In this document: piece after piece, positions 1 through 9,044 of the stretch | How positions within the stretch are numbered: position 1 is the first letter of the stretch | Layout: every line of letters starts with the position of its first letter | Origin: Halomonas cerina | Lineage (GTDB): Bacteria > Pseudomonadota > Gammaproteobacteria > Pseudomonadales > Halomonadaceae | NCBI RefSeq assembly: GCF_014192215.1 | Contig: NZ_JACHXP010000009.1 | Location: forward strand, 62,001-126,000 | Direction: 5' to 3' | Length of the DNA: 64,000 bases | Made by a program: the position numbers and the translations under genes | Notes under the pieces: generated by a model | The model's database searches: none | What the model was told of the DNA's origin: nothing | The model's input: the letters and a program-made list of their open reading frames with translations, nothing else

Positions 1-48
1 CTCACCATCACTCCGACCCGAACCGCTGCACTGGAAACCAGCGTGTAA
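1..48 (+). CDS. Possible 3' end of an upstream gene (15 codons)
   Basis: Reading frame 1 runs from the window edge for 15 codons, ending ALETSV before a TAA at 46-48. It is followed by a short GACCGC-CAA-GCGGTC inverted repeat (63-77) and then AT-rich sequence, as expected after a gene end. The fragment is far too short to identify. It could equally be chance, since one frame is always open over 48 bases in GC-rich DNA. Confidence 0.3.
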   Translation, partial: LTITPTRTAALETSV

Positions 49-335
49 TGCGCGTGGACCCAGACCGCCAAGCGGTCACAATGTGATCAATTTAAGTACA
101 AGAAAAGTACATTGTAGGCGTAGAGCAGGCAAGAAGTTTTTTTCCATCAATTCGAAATAATGGGTTATACCAAAGAATAACAATATGTAATTTGTTGATT
201 TTTAATGATAAAAAATCAACAATTCAAAAAGGACATGGATGCCTTGGGATTTACCCTTGACGCAAACATGCTCCAGACTCAGTGTTCTCTGTATCCAGAA
301 ACTGGATACTCCATCACCACGAAGGAAGAGTTCCA
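49..335. promoter_or_regulatory. AT-rich upstream region of the tct operon with a 12-bp inverted repeat
   Basis: This stretch is strikingly AT-rich against its GC-rich surroundings. It holds a perfect 12-bp inverted repeat (TTGTTGATTTTT, 192-203, with its complement at 211-222, 7-nt loop). A repeated AAGTAC pair lies at about 95-110. The tctC start lies 113 bp beyond the inverted repeat, preceded by a GGAAGAG ribosome site. Operator and promoter roles are inferred from position only; the GntR regulator encoded downstream is the obvious candidate binder. Confidence 0.45.
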
Positions 336-1304
336 ATGAAAGCAAAAATGCCGATCACCCTACTTGCCGCGGGTCTGCTGGGAGCCACTGGCATGAGCAG
401 CGCCTGGGCCGACTATCCTGAGCGCCCGGTCACCATGATCGTCGCCTATAGCGCCGGTGGCGGAACGGATGTGGCCGCTCGCACCCTGGCTCCCTACATC
501 GAGGAACATCTCGGGCAATCCATTACCGTGCTCAACAAGCCGGGAGCCGGCGGGGAGATAGGCTTCACCGCGCTGGCCCAAGCGGAGCCGGATGGCTATA
601 CCTTCGGCTTCATCAATATCCCCAACCTGCTGGCGATCCCGATTCAGCGTGATGCCCGCTACGCCATGGACGACATCGATCCGGTCGCTCAGATCGTCTA
701 CGATGCCGGTGCGTTGAGTGTTCGCTCGGACAGCGAGATCGACTCCCTCGAGGAGCTGGTCGCGGAGGCGAAGGAAAATCCCGGGGCCGTCACCTACGGC
801 ACCACCGGCATCGGCTCCGACGATCATCTGGCTGTTCTCTCCTTCGAGCGCAAGGCCGGCATCAAGCTGCGCCATATCCCCTTCCCTGGCGCGGCCGACC
901 TGCGTGCCGCCACCCTGGGGGGGCACATCACCATGGCGAGCATGAACATGAGCGAGTCCGTCGATGACATGGAAGCCGGAAACCTGCGCATCCTGGGTCA
1001 GATGGCGAAGGAGCGCTGGGAAAACGCCTCTGAGGTCCCGACCTTCCAGGAGCAGGGCTATGACGTCGTCATGGGATCGCATCGCGGTATCGGCGTCCCG
1101 GCCGGCCTGTCGGAAGAGGTGTTCGCCACACTGAGCAGTGCAGTAGAGAAGGCCGTGGCTGACCCCGAGTTCCAGGAAAAGTCCCTGCAGCAGGGCCTGC
1201 CTATCGCCTATCAGGGACCGGCCGAGTTCGAAGCACAGCTGGAAGTACTGAACGAGGAACTCATGCAACTCTGGAACGATGAGCCCTGGGCGCAAACCAA
1301 CTGA
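336..1304 (+). CDS. tctC: Tripartite tricarboxylate transporter substrate-binding protein (TctC/Bug family)
   Basis: Periplasmic solute receptor of a TctABC-type transporter, 322 aa. The N-terminus is a signal peptide with a likely cleavage site after AWA at residue 25. The mature protein carries family signatures: YPERPVTMIVAYSAGGGTD near the start, the NKPGAGG turn and the EPDGYT segment, which in this family shape the carboxylate-binding cleft. The start at 336 is chosen because GGAAGAG sits just upstream and it gives a clean signal peptide; a longer frame from 282 does not. The membrane subunits tctB and tctA follow. The substrate cannot be read from sequence; citrate or another di/tricarboxylate is likely from the family. 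Confidence 0.93.
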   Translation: MKAKMPITLLAAGLLGATGMSSAWADYPERPVTMIVAYSAGGGTDVAARTLAPYIEEHLGQSITVLNKPGAGGEIGFTALAQAEPDGYTFGFINIPNLLAIPIQRDARYAMDDIDPVAQIVYDAGALSVRSDSEIDSLEELVAEAKENPGAVTYGTTGIGSDDHLAVLSFERKAGIKLRHIPFPGAADLRAATLGGHITMASMNMSESVDDMEAGNLRILGQMAKERWENASEVPTFQEQGYDVVMGSHRGIGVPAGLSEEVFATLSSAVEKAVADPEFQEKSLQQGLPIAYQGPAEFEAQLEVLNEELMQLWNDEPWAQTN

Positions 1305-1316
1305 GTCTAAAAACAG

Positions 1317-1343
1317 GAGCATGCCGGCATAGCCGGCATGCTC
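1317..1343 (+). promoter_or_regulatory. Perfect 12-bp stem-loop between tctC and tctB
   Basis: GAGCATGCCGGC (1317-1328) pairs perfectly with 1332-1343 across a 3-nt ATA loop, starting 12 bp after the tctC stop. No T-run follows, so it is not a classic terminator. Stem-loops placed after the binding-protein gene of transport operons commonly block 3' exonucleases and raise that protein over its membrane partners. That role here is inference. Confidence 0.6.
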
Positions 1344-1373
1344 CCATCCCTGCCTCGACACCTGGAAGCTATT

Positions 1374-1832
1374 ATGCCAAGGCCCTTGATTGAACTGGTC
1401 TGTGCGCTGCTCGTGGGCGGACTGTGTATTGCGGGATTCGTGGAAGCGACGAACTATACGGGCCCTTCGGGATATCTACCCAAGGCCGTCACGGTCTTTG
1501 CGTTACTACTGTCGTTGATCTGGGCGCTCCAGAGTGCCTTGTCGCTGCAAAAGAGGAAGAAAGAGGCCAGCCAAGAGCCGATGAGCCTGGCAAGAACAGC
1601 CCTGTTCATGGGTTCCTCCCTTGCCTATGTTGTAGCGATTCCCTTCATCGGCTATTTCACTGCCACGCTAGTGTTCATACCGGCAGTTGCGAGTACCTTG
1701 GGATACCGTAAGCTTCGTATCCTACTGGGAGCGCCCCTCGTCTTCGTGATCGCCCTCTACATCCTGTTCAGCCTCGTTCTTCAGGTCCAGTTACCTGAGG
1801 AACTGCTGCTCCAACTCGTGGGTATCCGCTAA
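1374..1832 (+). CDS. tctB: Tripartite tricarboxylate transporter small membrane subunit TctB
   Basis: A small 152-aa integral membrane protein with about four hydrophobic segments, the size and layout of TctB. The start at 1374 is preferred because it opens directly into the first membrane segment (MPRPLIELVCALLVGG) and a GGAAG lies about 6 bases upstream. A start at 1338 would overlap the intercistronic stem-loop. Its stop codon overlaps the tctA start (TAATG), indicating translational coupling. TctB sequences diverge strongly, so the call rests mainly on its position between tctC and tctA plus topology. Confidence 0.85.
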   Translation: MPRPLIELVCALLVGGLCIAGFVEATNYTGPSGYLPKAVTVFALLLSLIWALQSALSLQKRKKEASQEPMSLARTALFMGSSLAYVVAIPFIGYFTATLVFIPAVASTLGYRKLRILLGAPLVFVIALYILFSLVLQVQLPEELLLQLVGIR

Positions 1833-3328
1833 TGGACATACTCAATCACATCATGGCGGCACTCCCGCTGATATTTTCCCTGGAAGTGATCATCGCCATG
1901 ATCCTCGGCACTGCCGTGGGCATCACGGTAGGGGCACTGCCGGGCCTGTCGGCGACGATGGGGATTGCCGTGCTGATTCCCCTGACGTTTACCATGGAAC
2001 CCCTGGTGGCCCTTGGCATGGTCGCGGGTATCTACAATGGAGCCATGTATGGCGGTTCCATCCCGGCCATTCTCCTGCGCATTCCCGGCACACCGGCAGG
2101 TATCGCCACCGTTTTTGATGGTTATCCCATGGCGCAGAAGGGCCAGGCCCCGCTGGCACTGAAGGTATCGCTGGCCTCTTCCGCCATCGGTAGTGCCGTC
2201 AGCGCCGTTGCCCTTCTGCTGCTAGCGCCTCCCTTGGCGGCCATCGCCCTGAAGTTTGGTCCGGCCGACTATTTCTGGCTGGCGCTGTTCGGCATGACGA
2301 CGATTGCTGTTCTGCTGAGCAACAACCCCGCGAAAGGACTGCTCAGCACCTGCCTGGGACTGGTGGTCGGCATGGTCGGTATCGATGCCATGACCGGTGC
2401 GGAGCGATTCACTTTCGGCAGCATGGACCTGCTGAGCGGCATCAATATCATCGTTCTGCTCACCGGCCTTTTTGCCATCCCGCCGGCCATCGATCTGGCG
2501 GTGAAGCGCCTTTCCGAGCAGAAGGAAGCCCCGATTGACAAGAAAGAGGATCGTATTCGCTGGAAACCTTTCATCCCGGTCTGGATCAAGTCTTCCATCA
2601 TGGGTGTTGTCATCGGCATCATTCCGGCTCTGGGTGGGAACGTCGCAGCCGTGCTGGCCTGGAACGAACAGCGCCGATCCGATCCCGACAATGACCAGTA
2701 CGGCAAAGGCGAGCCCAAGGGCGTCGCTGCCCCGGAATGCGCAAATAATGCCGATACCGCGGCAACACTGATCCCCGCTCTGACGCTCGGTATACCGGGC
2801 AGTGCCGTGGCCGCCGTCATCCTCGGCGCCCTGCTCGTGCACGGCCTGCGTCCCGGTCCTCAGCTGTTCCGGGATGATCCGGAAATCGTCTTCGGCTTCA
2901 TGCTGACCATGTTCGTCACCGCGATCCTGATGTTCGTGATCGGCCGTTTCGGCGCACGTGCCTTCGTCCACGTGCTCAAGGCACCGACCACGCTTCTGGC
3001 TCCGATGATCATCTGCCTGGCGGTCGTGGGTATCTACTCGATCCACAACAGCATGTTCGAGGTCTGGCTGATGCTCTTCTTCGGCCTGCTCGGCTATGGC
3101 ATGGAGCGTCTCGACATACCGACCGCGCCCGCCGTGCTGGCTGTCATCCTTGGCCCCATGGCGGAAGAATCGCTGCGTCGGGCCCTGCTGATCTCCGGAG
3201 GCTCCTTCGACTACTTGGTGAAGAGCTGGATCTCGTGGATCATCATCGCCATGATTGCCATGACCCTGATCGTCCCCTTGTGGAAACGTCTGCGCAGGTT
3301 ACAGCCTTCTCGCGGGGATCAGGAATAA
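1832..3328 (+). CDS. tctA: Tripartite tricarboxylate transporter large permease TctA
   Basis: The 498-aa permease that carries out secondary, ion-driven uptake of the carboxylate delivered by TctC. It has the typical glycine-rich N-terminal segment (GITVGALPGLSATMG), a GAMYGGSIPAILLRIPGTPA motif and about a dozen membrane segments; PGTPA-type motifs are diagnostic of the family. The second half repeats the pattern (IPALTLGIPGSAVAAVILGAL), consistent with an internally duplicated fold. Length matches the usual 500 aa. The start overlaps the tctB stop by one base. A GntR-type regulator gene lies 240 bp downstream. Confidence 0.95.
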   Translation: MDILNHIMAALPLIFSLEVIIAMILGTAVGITVGALPGLSATMGIAVLIPLTFTMEPLVALGMVAGIYNGAMYGGSIPAILLRIPGTPAGIATVFDGYPMAQKGQAPLALKVSLASSAIGSAVSAVALLLLAPPLAAIALKFGPADYFWLALFGMTTIAVLLSNNPAKGLLSTCLGLVVGMVGIDAMTGAERFTFGSMDLLSGINIIVLLTGLFAIPPAIDLAVKRLSEQKEAPIDKKEDRIRWKPFIPVWIKSSIMGVVIGIIPALGGNVAAVLAWNEQRRSDPDNDQYGKGEPKGVAAPECANNADTAATLIPALTLGIPGSAVAAVILGALLVHGLRPGPQLFRDDPEIVFGFMLTMFVTAILMFVIGRFGARAFVHVLKAPTTLLAPMIICLAVVGIYSIHNSMFEVWLMLFFGLLGYGMERLDIPTAPAVLAVILGPMAEESLRRALLISGGSFDYLVKSWISWIIIAMIAMTLIVPLWKRLRRLQPSRGDQE

Positions 3329-3388
3329 GGCCATGAGGTCTGCCGGCATCAGCACGCTTCCCGTCACTGACGCCGGCAGTACGCAGAC

Positions 3389-3452
3389 CACCCCCGGTCG
3401 AGAGGATCGCCCCCTGGCTCTGCGCAGAGGCGGACTCTCTCGGACCGGGGTG
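3389..3452. terminator. Structured intergenic region after tctA (candidate terminator)
   Basis: Imperfect inverted arms (CACCCCCGGTC-GAGAG at 3389-3404 and CTCTCTCGGACCGGGGTG at 3435-3452) enclose an inner 12-bp palindrome CTCTGCGCAGAG (about 3418-3429). There is no T-run. It could stop or stabilise the tct transcript ahead of the regulator gene. Confidence 0.35.
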
Positions 3453-3570
3453 CTCGTTGCAGCCATGTCGGTTATCATTGTATTGAGGTGAGTTTCCACT
3501 CGCCCCTTCCTCGGCTCTTTCTCACCCTCTCCACAACGGCTCTCGTACGGCCCATGCTTCGAGTCCTGCA

Positions 3571-4203
3571 ATGAAAATCGGCGAACGTGTCTATCAAACG
3601 CTGCGGCGTCGGCTCATGGTGAACCACTACGAGCCAGGAGCTCACCTACGCGAAGAGGTAGTAGCAGAGGAACTCGGCGTCAGTCGAACTCCCGTCAGGA
3701 ATGCCTTCCATCGACTGATTTCGGAGGGGCTCCTGAGCCAGGAAAAGAGCCGCGGGGCAACTGTCACGGGATGGAGCAAATCGGACACCGAGGACATCTT
3801 CAAGCTCCGCATCCTGCTCGAAGGGCACGCTGCCACCCTTGCAGCACAACATATTACCCCTGAGCAGCTCGACAACCTCATCATGGAAAATGACAGCATG
3901 CGGGAAGCCATCGCCGGCAAAAGCAGCGACCGAATAGAACGCATTGCTCAGGCAAACAAACGCTTCCATGAAGGGCTGTTCGATGCCTCGGGACAGGGAT
4001 ACCTGCGCATGTTTGCTCGGACACTTCTGCATCTTCCCATGGTCAGTGGCTTTTTCATCTATAGTCGTGATGAGATGGAAGAGAGCGTCCGGCAGCATCA
4101 GGAAATCATTACAGCATTGCAGGCTGGCAACGAAGATTGGGCGAAAGCTGCCATGACGTGCCACCTCAATGGCGCATTGGAGCGGTTTCGCCGGTCCCGT
4201 TGA
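3571..4203 (+). CDS. GntR-family transcriptional regulator, FCD subfamily
   Basis: A 210-aa DNA-binding regulator. Residues 1-70 form the GntR winged helix-turn-helix (VYQTLRRRLMVNHYEPGAHLREE, then EELGVSRTPVRNAFHRL). The rest is a helical FCD ligand domain (FKLRILLEGHAATLAAQ, RFHEGLFDASG, HQEIITALQAGNEDWAKAAM). FCD regulators usually sense small carboxylates, which fits its position behind the tct transporter. It is likely the local repressor of that operon, although its binding site is not shown. It has a 240-bp upstream region and may have its own promoter. Confidence 0.88.
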   Translation: MKIGERVYQTLRRRLMVNHYEPGAHLREEVVAEELGVSRTPVRNAFHRLISEGLLSQEKSRGATVTGWSKSDTEDIFKLRILLEGHAATLAAQHITPEQLDNLIMENDSMREAIAGKSSDRIERIAQANKRFHEGLFDASGQGYLRMFARTLLHLPMVSGFFIYSRDEMEESVRQHQEIITALQAGNEDWAKAAMTCHLNGALERFRRSR

Positions 4204-4293
4204 ACAGGATCGGTACACACCATCCGTCGAGTCCAGACCACCGGATGCCATCCGTACCGTGACTGAAGTGCATCGGCACGGCACCGGACACGA

Positions 4294-4317
4294 CGACGCC
4301 ACCCGAAGGTGGCGTCG
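4294..4317. terminator. Convergent stem-loop between the GntR gene and htpG
   Basis: CGACGCCACC (4294-4303), CGAA tetraloop, then the perfect complement (4308-4317). It lies between two convergent genes, 23 bp from the htpG stop. The T-run is lacking on both strands, so efficiency is uncertain. Confidence 0.5.
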
Positions 4318-4339
4318 ATAAGCGGAGCCGCGGGCGAGG

Positions 4340-6244
4340 TCAGGCGCTCAACAGGGCGTTGAGCCGCTTGACGTAGGCGGCCGGGTCGTCGAGGTGGCCG
4401 CCCTCGGCGATGATCGCCTGGTCGAGGAGGATCCGCGCCAGGTCGGCGAAGCCGTCGTCCTCGGCCGCTTCCAGGCGCGCCACCAACGCATGCTCGGGGT
4501 TGAGCTCGAGGATCGGCTTGACCTCCGGCAGCTTCTGGCCGGCGGCCTCCATGATGCGGCGCATCTGGAAGCCCATCTCATGCTCGGGCAGTACCACGCA
4601 GGCCGGCGAGTCGGTCAGGCGATGGGTGACCTTGACCTCCTGTACCTCGGCGCCAAGGGCCGCCTTGACGCGCTTGACCAGGTCTTGCTTGGCCTTGGCG
4701 GTCTCCTCCTGGGCCTTCTTCTCCTCCTCGCCCTCGATCTCGCCGAGGTCGAGTTCGCCCTTGGCCACGTCGACGAAGGCCTTGCCGTCGAACTCGGTGA
4801 GGTGGCTCATCAGCCATTCGTCGATGCGGTCGGAAAGCAGCAGCACCTCGATGCCTTTCTTGCGGAAGATTTCCAGGTGCGGGCTTGACTTCGCCGCATT
4901 GAAGCCATCGGCGACGATGTAGTAGATCTTCTCCTGTCCTTCCTTCATGCGCCCGACATAGTCGGCCAGGGACTGGTCCTGGGTGGCGGTGTCGGTGTGG
5001 GTGGTGGCGAAGCGCAGCAGCCCGGCGATCTTGTCGCGGTTGGCGAAATCCTCCGCCGGGCCTTCCTTGAGCACGCTGCCGAAGGTGTTCCAGAAGGTCT
5101 GGTAGGCCTCGGGGTCCTTGGTCAGCTTCTGGAGCATGTCCAGGGCCCGCTTGGTCAGCGCCGACTTGATCTTCTCGACCTTGGGATCCTGCTGCAGCAA
5201 CTCGCGGGAGACGTTGAGCGACAGGTCGCGGGTGTCCAGCACGCCCTTGATGAAGCGCAGGTAGAGCGGCAGGAACTGCTCAGCATCGTCCATGATGAAC
5301 ACGCGCTGCACGTAGAGCTTCACGCCGCGGGCGCCGTCGCGCTCATAGAGATCGAACGGCGCCCGGCTCGGCACGTAGAGCAGGCTGGTGTATTCCAGTT
5401 TGCCCTCCACCTTGTTGTGGCTCCAGGTCAGCGGATCGGAAAAGTCGTGGGCCACGTGCTTGTAGAAGGCCTTGTACTCCTCGTCGGTGAGCTCGCTCTT
5501 GGGCCGTACCCACAGCGCCGTGGCTTCGTTGACGGTCTCCCAGGTCGTGGTCTCGCTGCCCTCGATCTCGTTACCGTCCTCGTCGCGGGCCTTCTCGACC
5601 CTGGGCATGCGCACCGGCACCTCGATGTGGTCGGAGTACTTGCGCACCAGGCTCTTCAGGCGGAAGTCATCGGCAAACTCCCGAGCATCCTCCTTGAGGT
5701 GCAGGACGATCTCGGTGCCGTGGACCTCGCGCTCGATATCGGCCACGCTGAACTCGCCCTCGCCCTTCGAGCGCCACTCGACGCCTCGACCGGCCTCGTC
5801 ACCGGCCCGGCGGGTGCGCACGGTGATCTCATCGGCGACGATGAAGCCAGAGTAGAAGCCGACCCCGAACTGACCGATCAGCTTGGCATCCTTCTGCTGC
5901 TCGCCGGAGAGCTGCTTGAGGAACTCGGCGGTGCCGCTCTTGGCGATGGTCCCGAGATTGGCGATAACATCGTCGCGATTCATGCCGATGCCGTTGTCCC
6001 GGATGGTGACCGTCCCGGCATCATGGTCATGCTCGATCTCGATGCGCAGCTCGCTGTCACCCTCGTAGAGGGCGTCGTTGTCCAGTGCCGCATAACGCAG
6101 CTTGTCGCAGGCATCGGCGCCGTTCGAGATCATCTCGCGCAGGAAGATCTCCCTGTTGGAATACAGGGAGTGGATCATCAGGTGCAGCAGCTGCTTGACC
6201 TCGGTCTGGAAGCCGAGGGTTTCCTCATGGGTGGCAGTGGTCAT
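4340..6244 (-). CDS. htpG: Molecular chaperone HtpG (bacterial Hsp90)
   Basis: Cytosolic ATP-dependent Hsp90-type chaperone, 634 aa, the normal length. The N-terminal GHKL ATPase domain shows [17 protein letters not shown], the DNGIGM turn and [10 protein letters not shown]. The middle domain contains the conserved segment around [11 protein letters not shown] with its catalytic arginine. A C-terminal dimerisation domain follows and lacks the eukaryotic MEEVD tail, as in all HtpG. A sigma-32 promoter with close to consensus elements lies 65-92 bp upstream. The gene is monocistronic, convergent with the GntR gene. Confidence 0.98.
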   Translation of the reverse strand: MTTATHEETLGFQTEVKQLLHLMIHSLYSNREIFLREMISNGADACDKLRYAALDNDALYEGDSELRIEIEHDHDAGTVTIRDNGIGMNRDDVIANLGTIAKSGTAEFLKQLSGEQQKDAKLIGQFGVGFYSGFIVADEITVRTRRAGDEAGRGVEWRSKGEGEFSVADIEREVHGTEIVLHLKEDAREFADDFRLKSLVRKYSDHIEVPVRMPRVEKARDEDGNEIEGSETTTWETVNEATALWVRPKSELTDEEYKAFYKHVAHDFSDPLTWSHNKVEGKLEYTSLLYVPSRAPFDLYERDGARGVKLYVQRVFIMDDAEQFLPLYLRFIKGVLDTRDLSLNVSRELLQQDPKVEKIKSALTKRALDMLQKLTKDPEAYQTFWNTFGSVLKEGPAEDFANRDKIAGLLRFATTHTDTATQDQSLADYVGRMKEGQEKIYYIVADGFNAAKSSPHLEIFRKKGIEVLLLSDRIDEWLMSHLTEFDGKAFVDVAKGELDLGEIEGEEEKKAQEETAKAKQDLVKRVKAALGAEVQEVKVTHRLTDSPACVVLPEHEMGFQMRRIMEAAGQKLPEVKPILELNPEHALVARLEAAEDDGFADLARILLDQAIIAEGGHLDDPAAYVKRLNALLSA

Positions 6245-6308
6245 CTGTCTCGGACCCCTTGTCGACGGTTCGGCGGTGGCATGGCCACCAGGTTCATGGC
6301 TTTCGTCG

Positions 6309-6336
6309 ATATGGGGACCACGACACGCTTTTCAAG
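6309..6336 (-). promoter_or_regulatory. Sigma-32 heat-shock promoter of htpG
   Basis: On the minus strand: CTTGAA (-35, 6331-6336), a 14-nt spacer, then CCCCATAT (-10, 6309-6316). This fits the enterobacterial RpoH consensus CTTGAA-N13-15-CCCCATNT at essentially every position. It is placed about 65 bp before the htpG start. Confidence 0.85.
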
Positions 6337-6416
6337 CGTCACGGCCACCGGGATCGTCGAACCCGCCCTGGCACCGCACGGCGAGCACCGGCCGACGCCC
6401 CTCTGCCGCGCTGCGC

Positions 6417-6749
6417 TCAGCGGGGAGCAACCCCGTCCTGGCGCGCCCGCCAGGCCCGGTAGTCCGCCAGACTGCTGTCGACCCGGGTCAACAGCCAGCC
6501 GACCACGACCACGTCATCGGCAAGCCCCAGCAACAGCAGCATGTCGGGAATCAGGTCCAGCGGCGACACCAGGTAGGCCAGCGCCGCCAGCATCCACAGG
6601 AAAGCCGGCCAAGGCACCGGCCGATACCGACCGCGCAGTACATCGAGGGTCATGGGGCCGAACAGGCGCAGGGAGCGCCCTATCCGGGCCAGCACCCGGG
6701 AATGGTTTCGCAACCGCTGGATCAGGGTCCAGCCACCGAGTCTAATCAT
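6417..6749 (-). CDS. DUF1232 (YkvA-type) membrane protein
   Basis: A 110-aa protein with the DUF1232 core: a hydrophobic segment leading into YLVSPLDLIPDMLLLLGLADDVVVV, the family signature (SPxDLIPD...GxxDD). The start at 6747-6749 is chosen because AGGAG lies eight bases upstream; a longer frame has no ribosome site. The function of the family is unknown. The gene is divergent from the lytic transglycosylase gene, with a 170-bp shared promoter region. Confidence 0.8.
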   Translation of the reverse strand: MIRLGGWTLIQRLRNHSRVLARIGRSLRLFGPMTLDVLRGRYRPVPWPAFLWMLAALAYLVSPLDLIPDMLLLLGLADDVVVVGWLLTRVDSSLADYRAWRARQDGVAPR

Positions 6750-6918
6750 CTCGCGCTCCTTGCCGGCAAGCGGGAATACCGCTAAACGATAAGGTATCCT
6801 TGTCGGTTCGCCTACCCGTGCGGCGCATCGCCCCGGGATGACACGACGCAAGCGCCTCGCCATGGGCGACCATGGTGGCGACCGCCCTGCTGCCACAATT
6901 CCCACGAGAGGCTTTACG

Positions 6919-8880
6919 ATGCCGGCTCACTCCTTCTTCGCCCGCCTCCGCCCCCTGATGGGCGCCGCCCTGCTCAGCCTGCCCCTGCTCGGTGTGCCGC
7001 TGGTCGGCCAGGCCGACGACCGCGCCATGCAGGCGGCCCTCCAGGCAGCGCGTCAGCAACAGTGGCATGCCATCGACCCGGCGGCCATCGAGGAGCATGT
7101 CCTGGCAGGCTACGTGGCGTACCACCGGCTGCGGGCCCGCCTGCCCCAGGCTGGCCCCGAGGAGGTCCTCGGCTTCATCGAGCGCCATGCCGACTCGCCG
7201 CTGGCTGAATGGATGCGCGCTCAGGCCATCGAGGCCTACGGCGAGGCGGGACGCTACCGGAGCCTGCTGGCGGTGGCCGACGGCGAGCCCTCGGGCACCG
7301 AGCGCCAGTGTCATTACTATACTGCCTTGCTGGACACGGCGTCCGCCACGGCGGCCAGCGGAGGGCGCGCGCTGTGGGCCGTCGGCCACTCCCAGCCGAA
7401 GGCCTGCGACCCGCTCTTCGATACCCTGCGGGCCCGCGGCGAGATCGGTCCCGCTGAGGTGTGGGAGCGCCTGACGCTGGCCTGGCGGGAGGGGCGGCCC
7501 GGCATGACGGCCTACCTCGGCCGCCAGCTGAGCGACGACTGGGCGTTCGCCCGTGCCGCCCTGGATCGGCTGCAGGACGACTTCGCGGCGATCACCACCC
7601 TGCCGGCCTGTCTGGGCCCCGACTGCCAGGCCAGCGACGCGCTGTTCGCCGCCGCCATGCACGGTTTCACCCGCGCCGACAGCGAGACGGCGCTCGAGGC
7701 CTGGCGACAGGTCGCACCACGACTCTCGCTGGAGGCCGACCGGTTACGGGCCATCGAACATGACCTGGTCTTCTACTCGCTGGTCCGAAACGTCGATCGC
7801 AACCTCGCCTGGGTCGATGCCACCCTGCCCCGCCTCGCCGGCCCCGATTTGCTGGAGCTGCGCACCCGGGTCGCCCTGGCCGATCGCGACTGGGCCGGGG
7901 TTCTGGCCTGGATCGAGCGCATGCCCGCGTCGATGCGCGATGAAGCCCGCTGGCAGTACTGGTGGGCCCGGGCCAGCGAGCAGCGCGGCGATCAGGCCGC
8001 TGCCGATACCGCCTATGCCCGGGCCGCCGGCGAGCGCAGCTTCTTCGGCTTCGCCGCCGCCGACCGGCTGGGACGTCCCTACGCCCTCAACCTGGAGCGC
8101 CCAGTCATCGATGCCGCCCTGCAGCGCGAGGTCACCCAATGGCCGGTGGTACAACGTACCAAGGCGCTGCTGCGCCTCGGCGAGCCGGGCCTGGCCAACA
8201 GCGAGTGGCTGGCCGCGGCGGCGCGGGTCGGCCCCGACGAGGCCCGGGCCATGGCCGACTATGCGGCGCGACAGGGCTGGCAGGCTCGGCTGGTACAGAC
8301 CACCATCGCCGCCAAGCTGTGGGATGCACTGGCCTGGCGGTTCCCCGAGGCCCATCGCGAGGCCTTCCGGCGCTGGGGTGGGGCCACGGAGGTCGACCCC
8401 TACCTGCTGATGGGCATCGCCCGTCGCGAGAGCGCCTACAACCCGGTGGCCCTCTCCCCGGCCGGCGCCCGAGGCCTGATGCAGCTAATGCCCGCCACGG
8501 CCGCTCAGGTCGCCCGCCGGCTCGGCCTCGCCGACCCGGGACCCTATGGCGTGCTCGACCCCGATCTCAACATCCGCCTGGGCAGCACCTATATCGGCGA
8601 GATGCTGGACCGCTACCGGGGCAATCGCCTGGCCGCCGCCGCCGCCTACAACGCCGGTCCCGGCCGGGTCGACCGCTGGCTGGCCGACGGTCCCGAGGCC
8701 TTCGATCTCTTCGTCGAGGCGATCCCCTTCCGCGAGACACGCCAGTATGTCCAGGCGGTGCTGAGCTACCGGGTGATCTTCGAGAGCCTGGCCAGGGACG
8801 ACGAGCGCCACGGCGTCTCGCTGCTGACCCCGGCGGAGCAGAACATGCGCTACGATGACTCGCTACTGGCCCGCAACTGA
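6919..8880 (+). CDS. slt: Soluble lytic murein transglycosylase (Slt70-like)
   Basis: Periplasmic enzyme of 653 aa that cleaves the MurNAc-GlcNAc bond of peptidoglycan with formation of 1,6-anhydroMurNAc. Signal peptide: residues 1 to about 32 (LMGAALLSLPLLGVPLVGQA). A long alpha-helical superhelix (about 35-480) follows. The C-terminal SLT domain shows ARRESAYNP, with the catalytic glutamate at residue 504, then GARGLMQLMPATA and AAAAYNAGPGRV. The start at 6919 follows GAGAGG and gives the signal peptide; the frame remains open upstream to 6838. The stop is eight bases before a heptad repeat array. Confidence 0.95.
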   Translation: MPAHSFFARLRPLMGAALLSLPLLGVPLVGQADDRAMQAALQAARQQQWHAIDPAAIEEHVLAGYVAYHRLRARLPQAGPEEVLGFIERHADSPLAEWMRAQAIEAYGEAGRYRSLLAVADGEPSGTERQCHYYTALLDTASATAASGGRALWAVGHSQPKACDPLFDTLRARGEIGPAEVWERLTLAWREGRPGMTAYLGRQLSDDWAFARAALDRLQDDFAAITTLPACLGPDCQASDALFAAAMHGFTRADSETALEAWRQVAPRLSLEADRLRAIEHDLVFYSLVRNVDRNLAWVDATLPRLAGPDLLELRTRVALADRDWAGVLAWIERMPASMRDEARWQYWWARASEQRGDQAAADTAYARAAGERSFFGFAAADRLGRPYALNLERPVIDAALQREVTQWPVVQRTKALLRLGEPGLANSEWLAAAARVGPDEARAMADYAARQGWQARLVQTTIAAKLWDALAWRFPEAHREAFRRWGGATEVDPYLLMGIARRESAYNPVALSPAGARGLMQLMPATAAQVARRLGLADPGPYGVLDPDLNIRLGSTYIGEMLDRYRGNRLAAAAAYNAGPGRVDRWLADGPEAFDLFVEAIPFRETRQYVQAVLSYRVIFESLARDDERHGVSLLTPAEQNMRYDDSLLARN

Positions 8881-8893
8881 CATCGTTACGGGT

Positions 8894-9044
8894 ACGGGCT
8901 ACGGGCTACGGGCTACGGGCTACGGGCTACGGGCTACGGGCTACGGGCTACGGGCTACGGGCTACGGGCTACGGGCTACGGGCTACGAGGTAGCAGCATA
9001 TCGCTCGCAACTCGTGGCTCGCAGCCCGTGGCTTATGGCTCAGG
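8894..9044. repeat. Heptad repeat element A: 13 copies of ACGGGCT plus inverted degenerate arm
   Basis: Thirteen perfect tandem ACGGGCT units (8894-8984) plus ACG lie 13 bp after the slt stop. A 15-bp spacer follows, then six degenerate heptads in the opposite sense (GCTCGCA, ACTCGTG, GCTCGCA, GCCCGTG, GCTTATG, GCTCAGG; 9003-9044). The last heptad contains the stop codon of the convergent LysE-family gene (9040-9042). The two arms are complementary in pattern, so the whole can fold as a long imperfect hairpin. It lies between convergent genes and no other terminator is seen here. Confidence 0.9.

Noticed and set aside
360..1361. 333-codon frame opposite tctC
   Set aside because: Antisense shadow; tctC has the signal peptide and family motifs.
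4997..6745. Long plus-strand frame of 582 codons opposite htpG
   Set aside because: GC-rich codon bias leaves antisense frames open. The product is low-complexity without family features, while htpG is certain.
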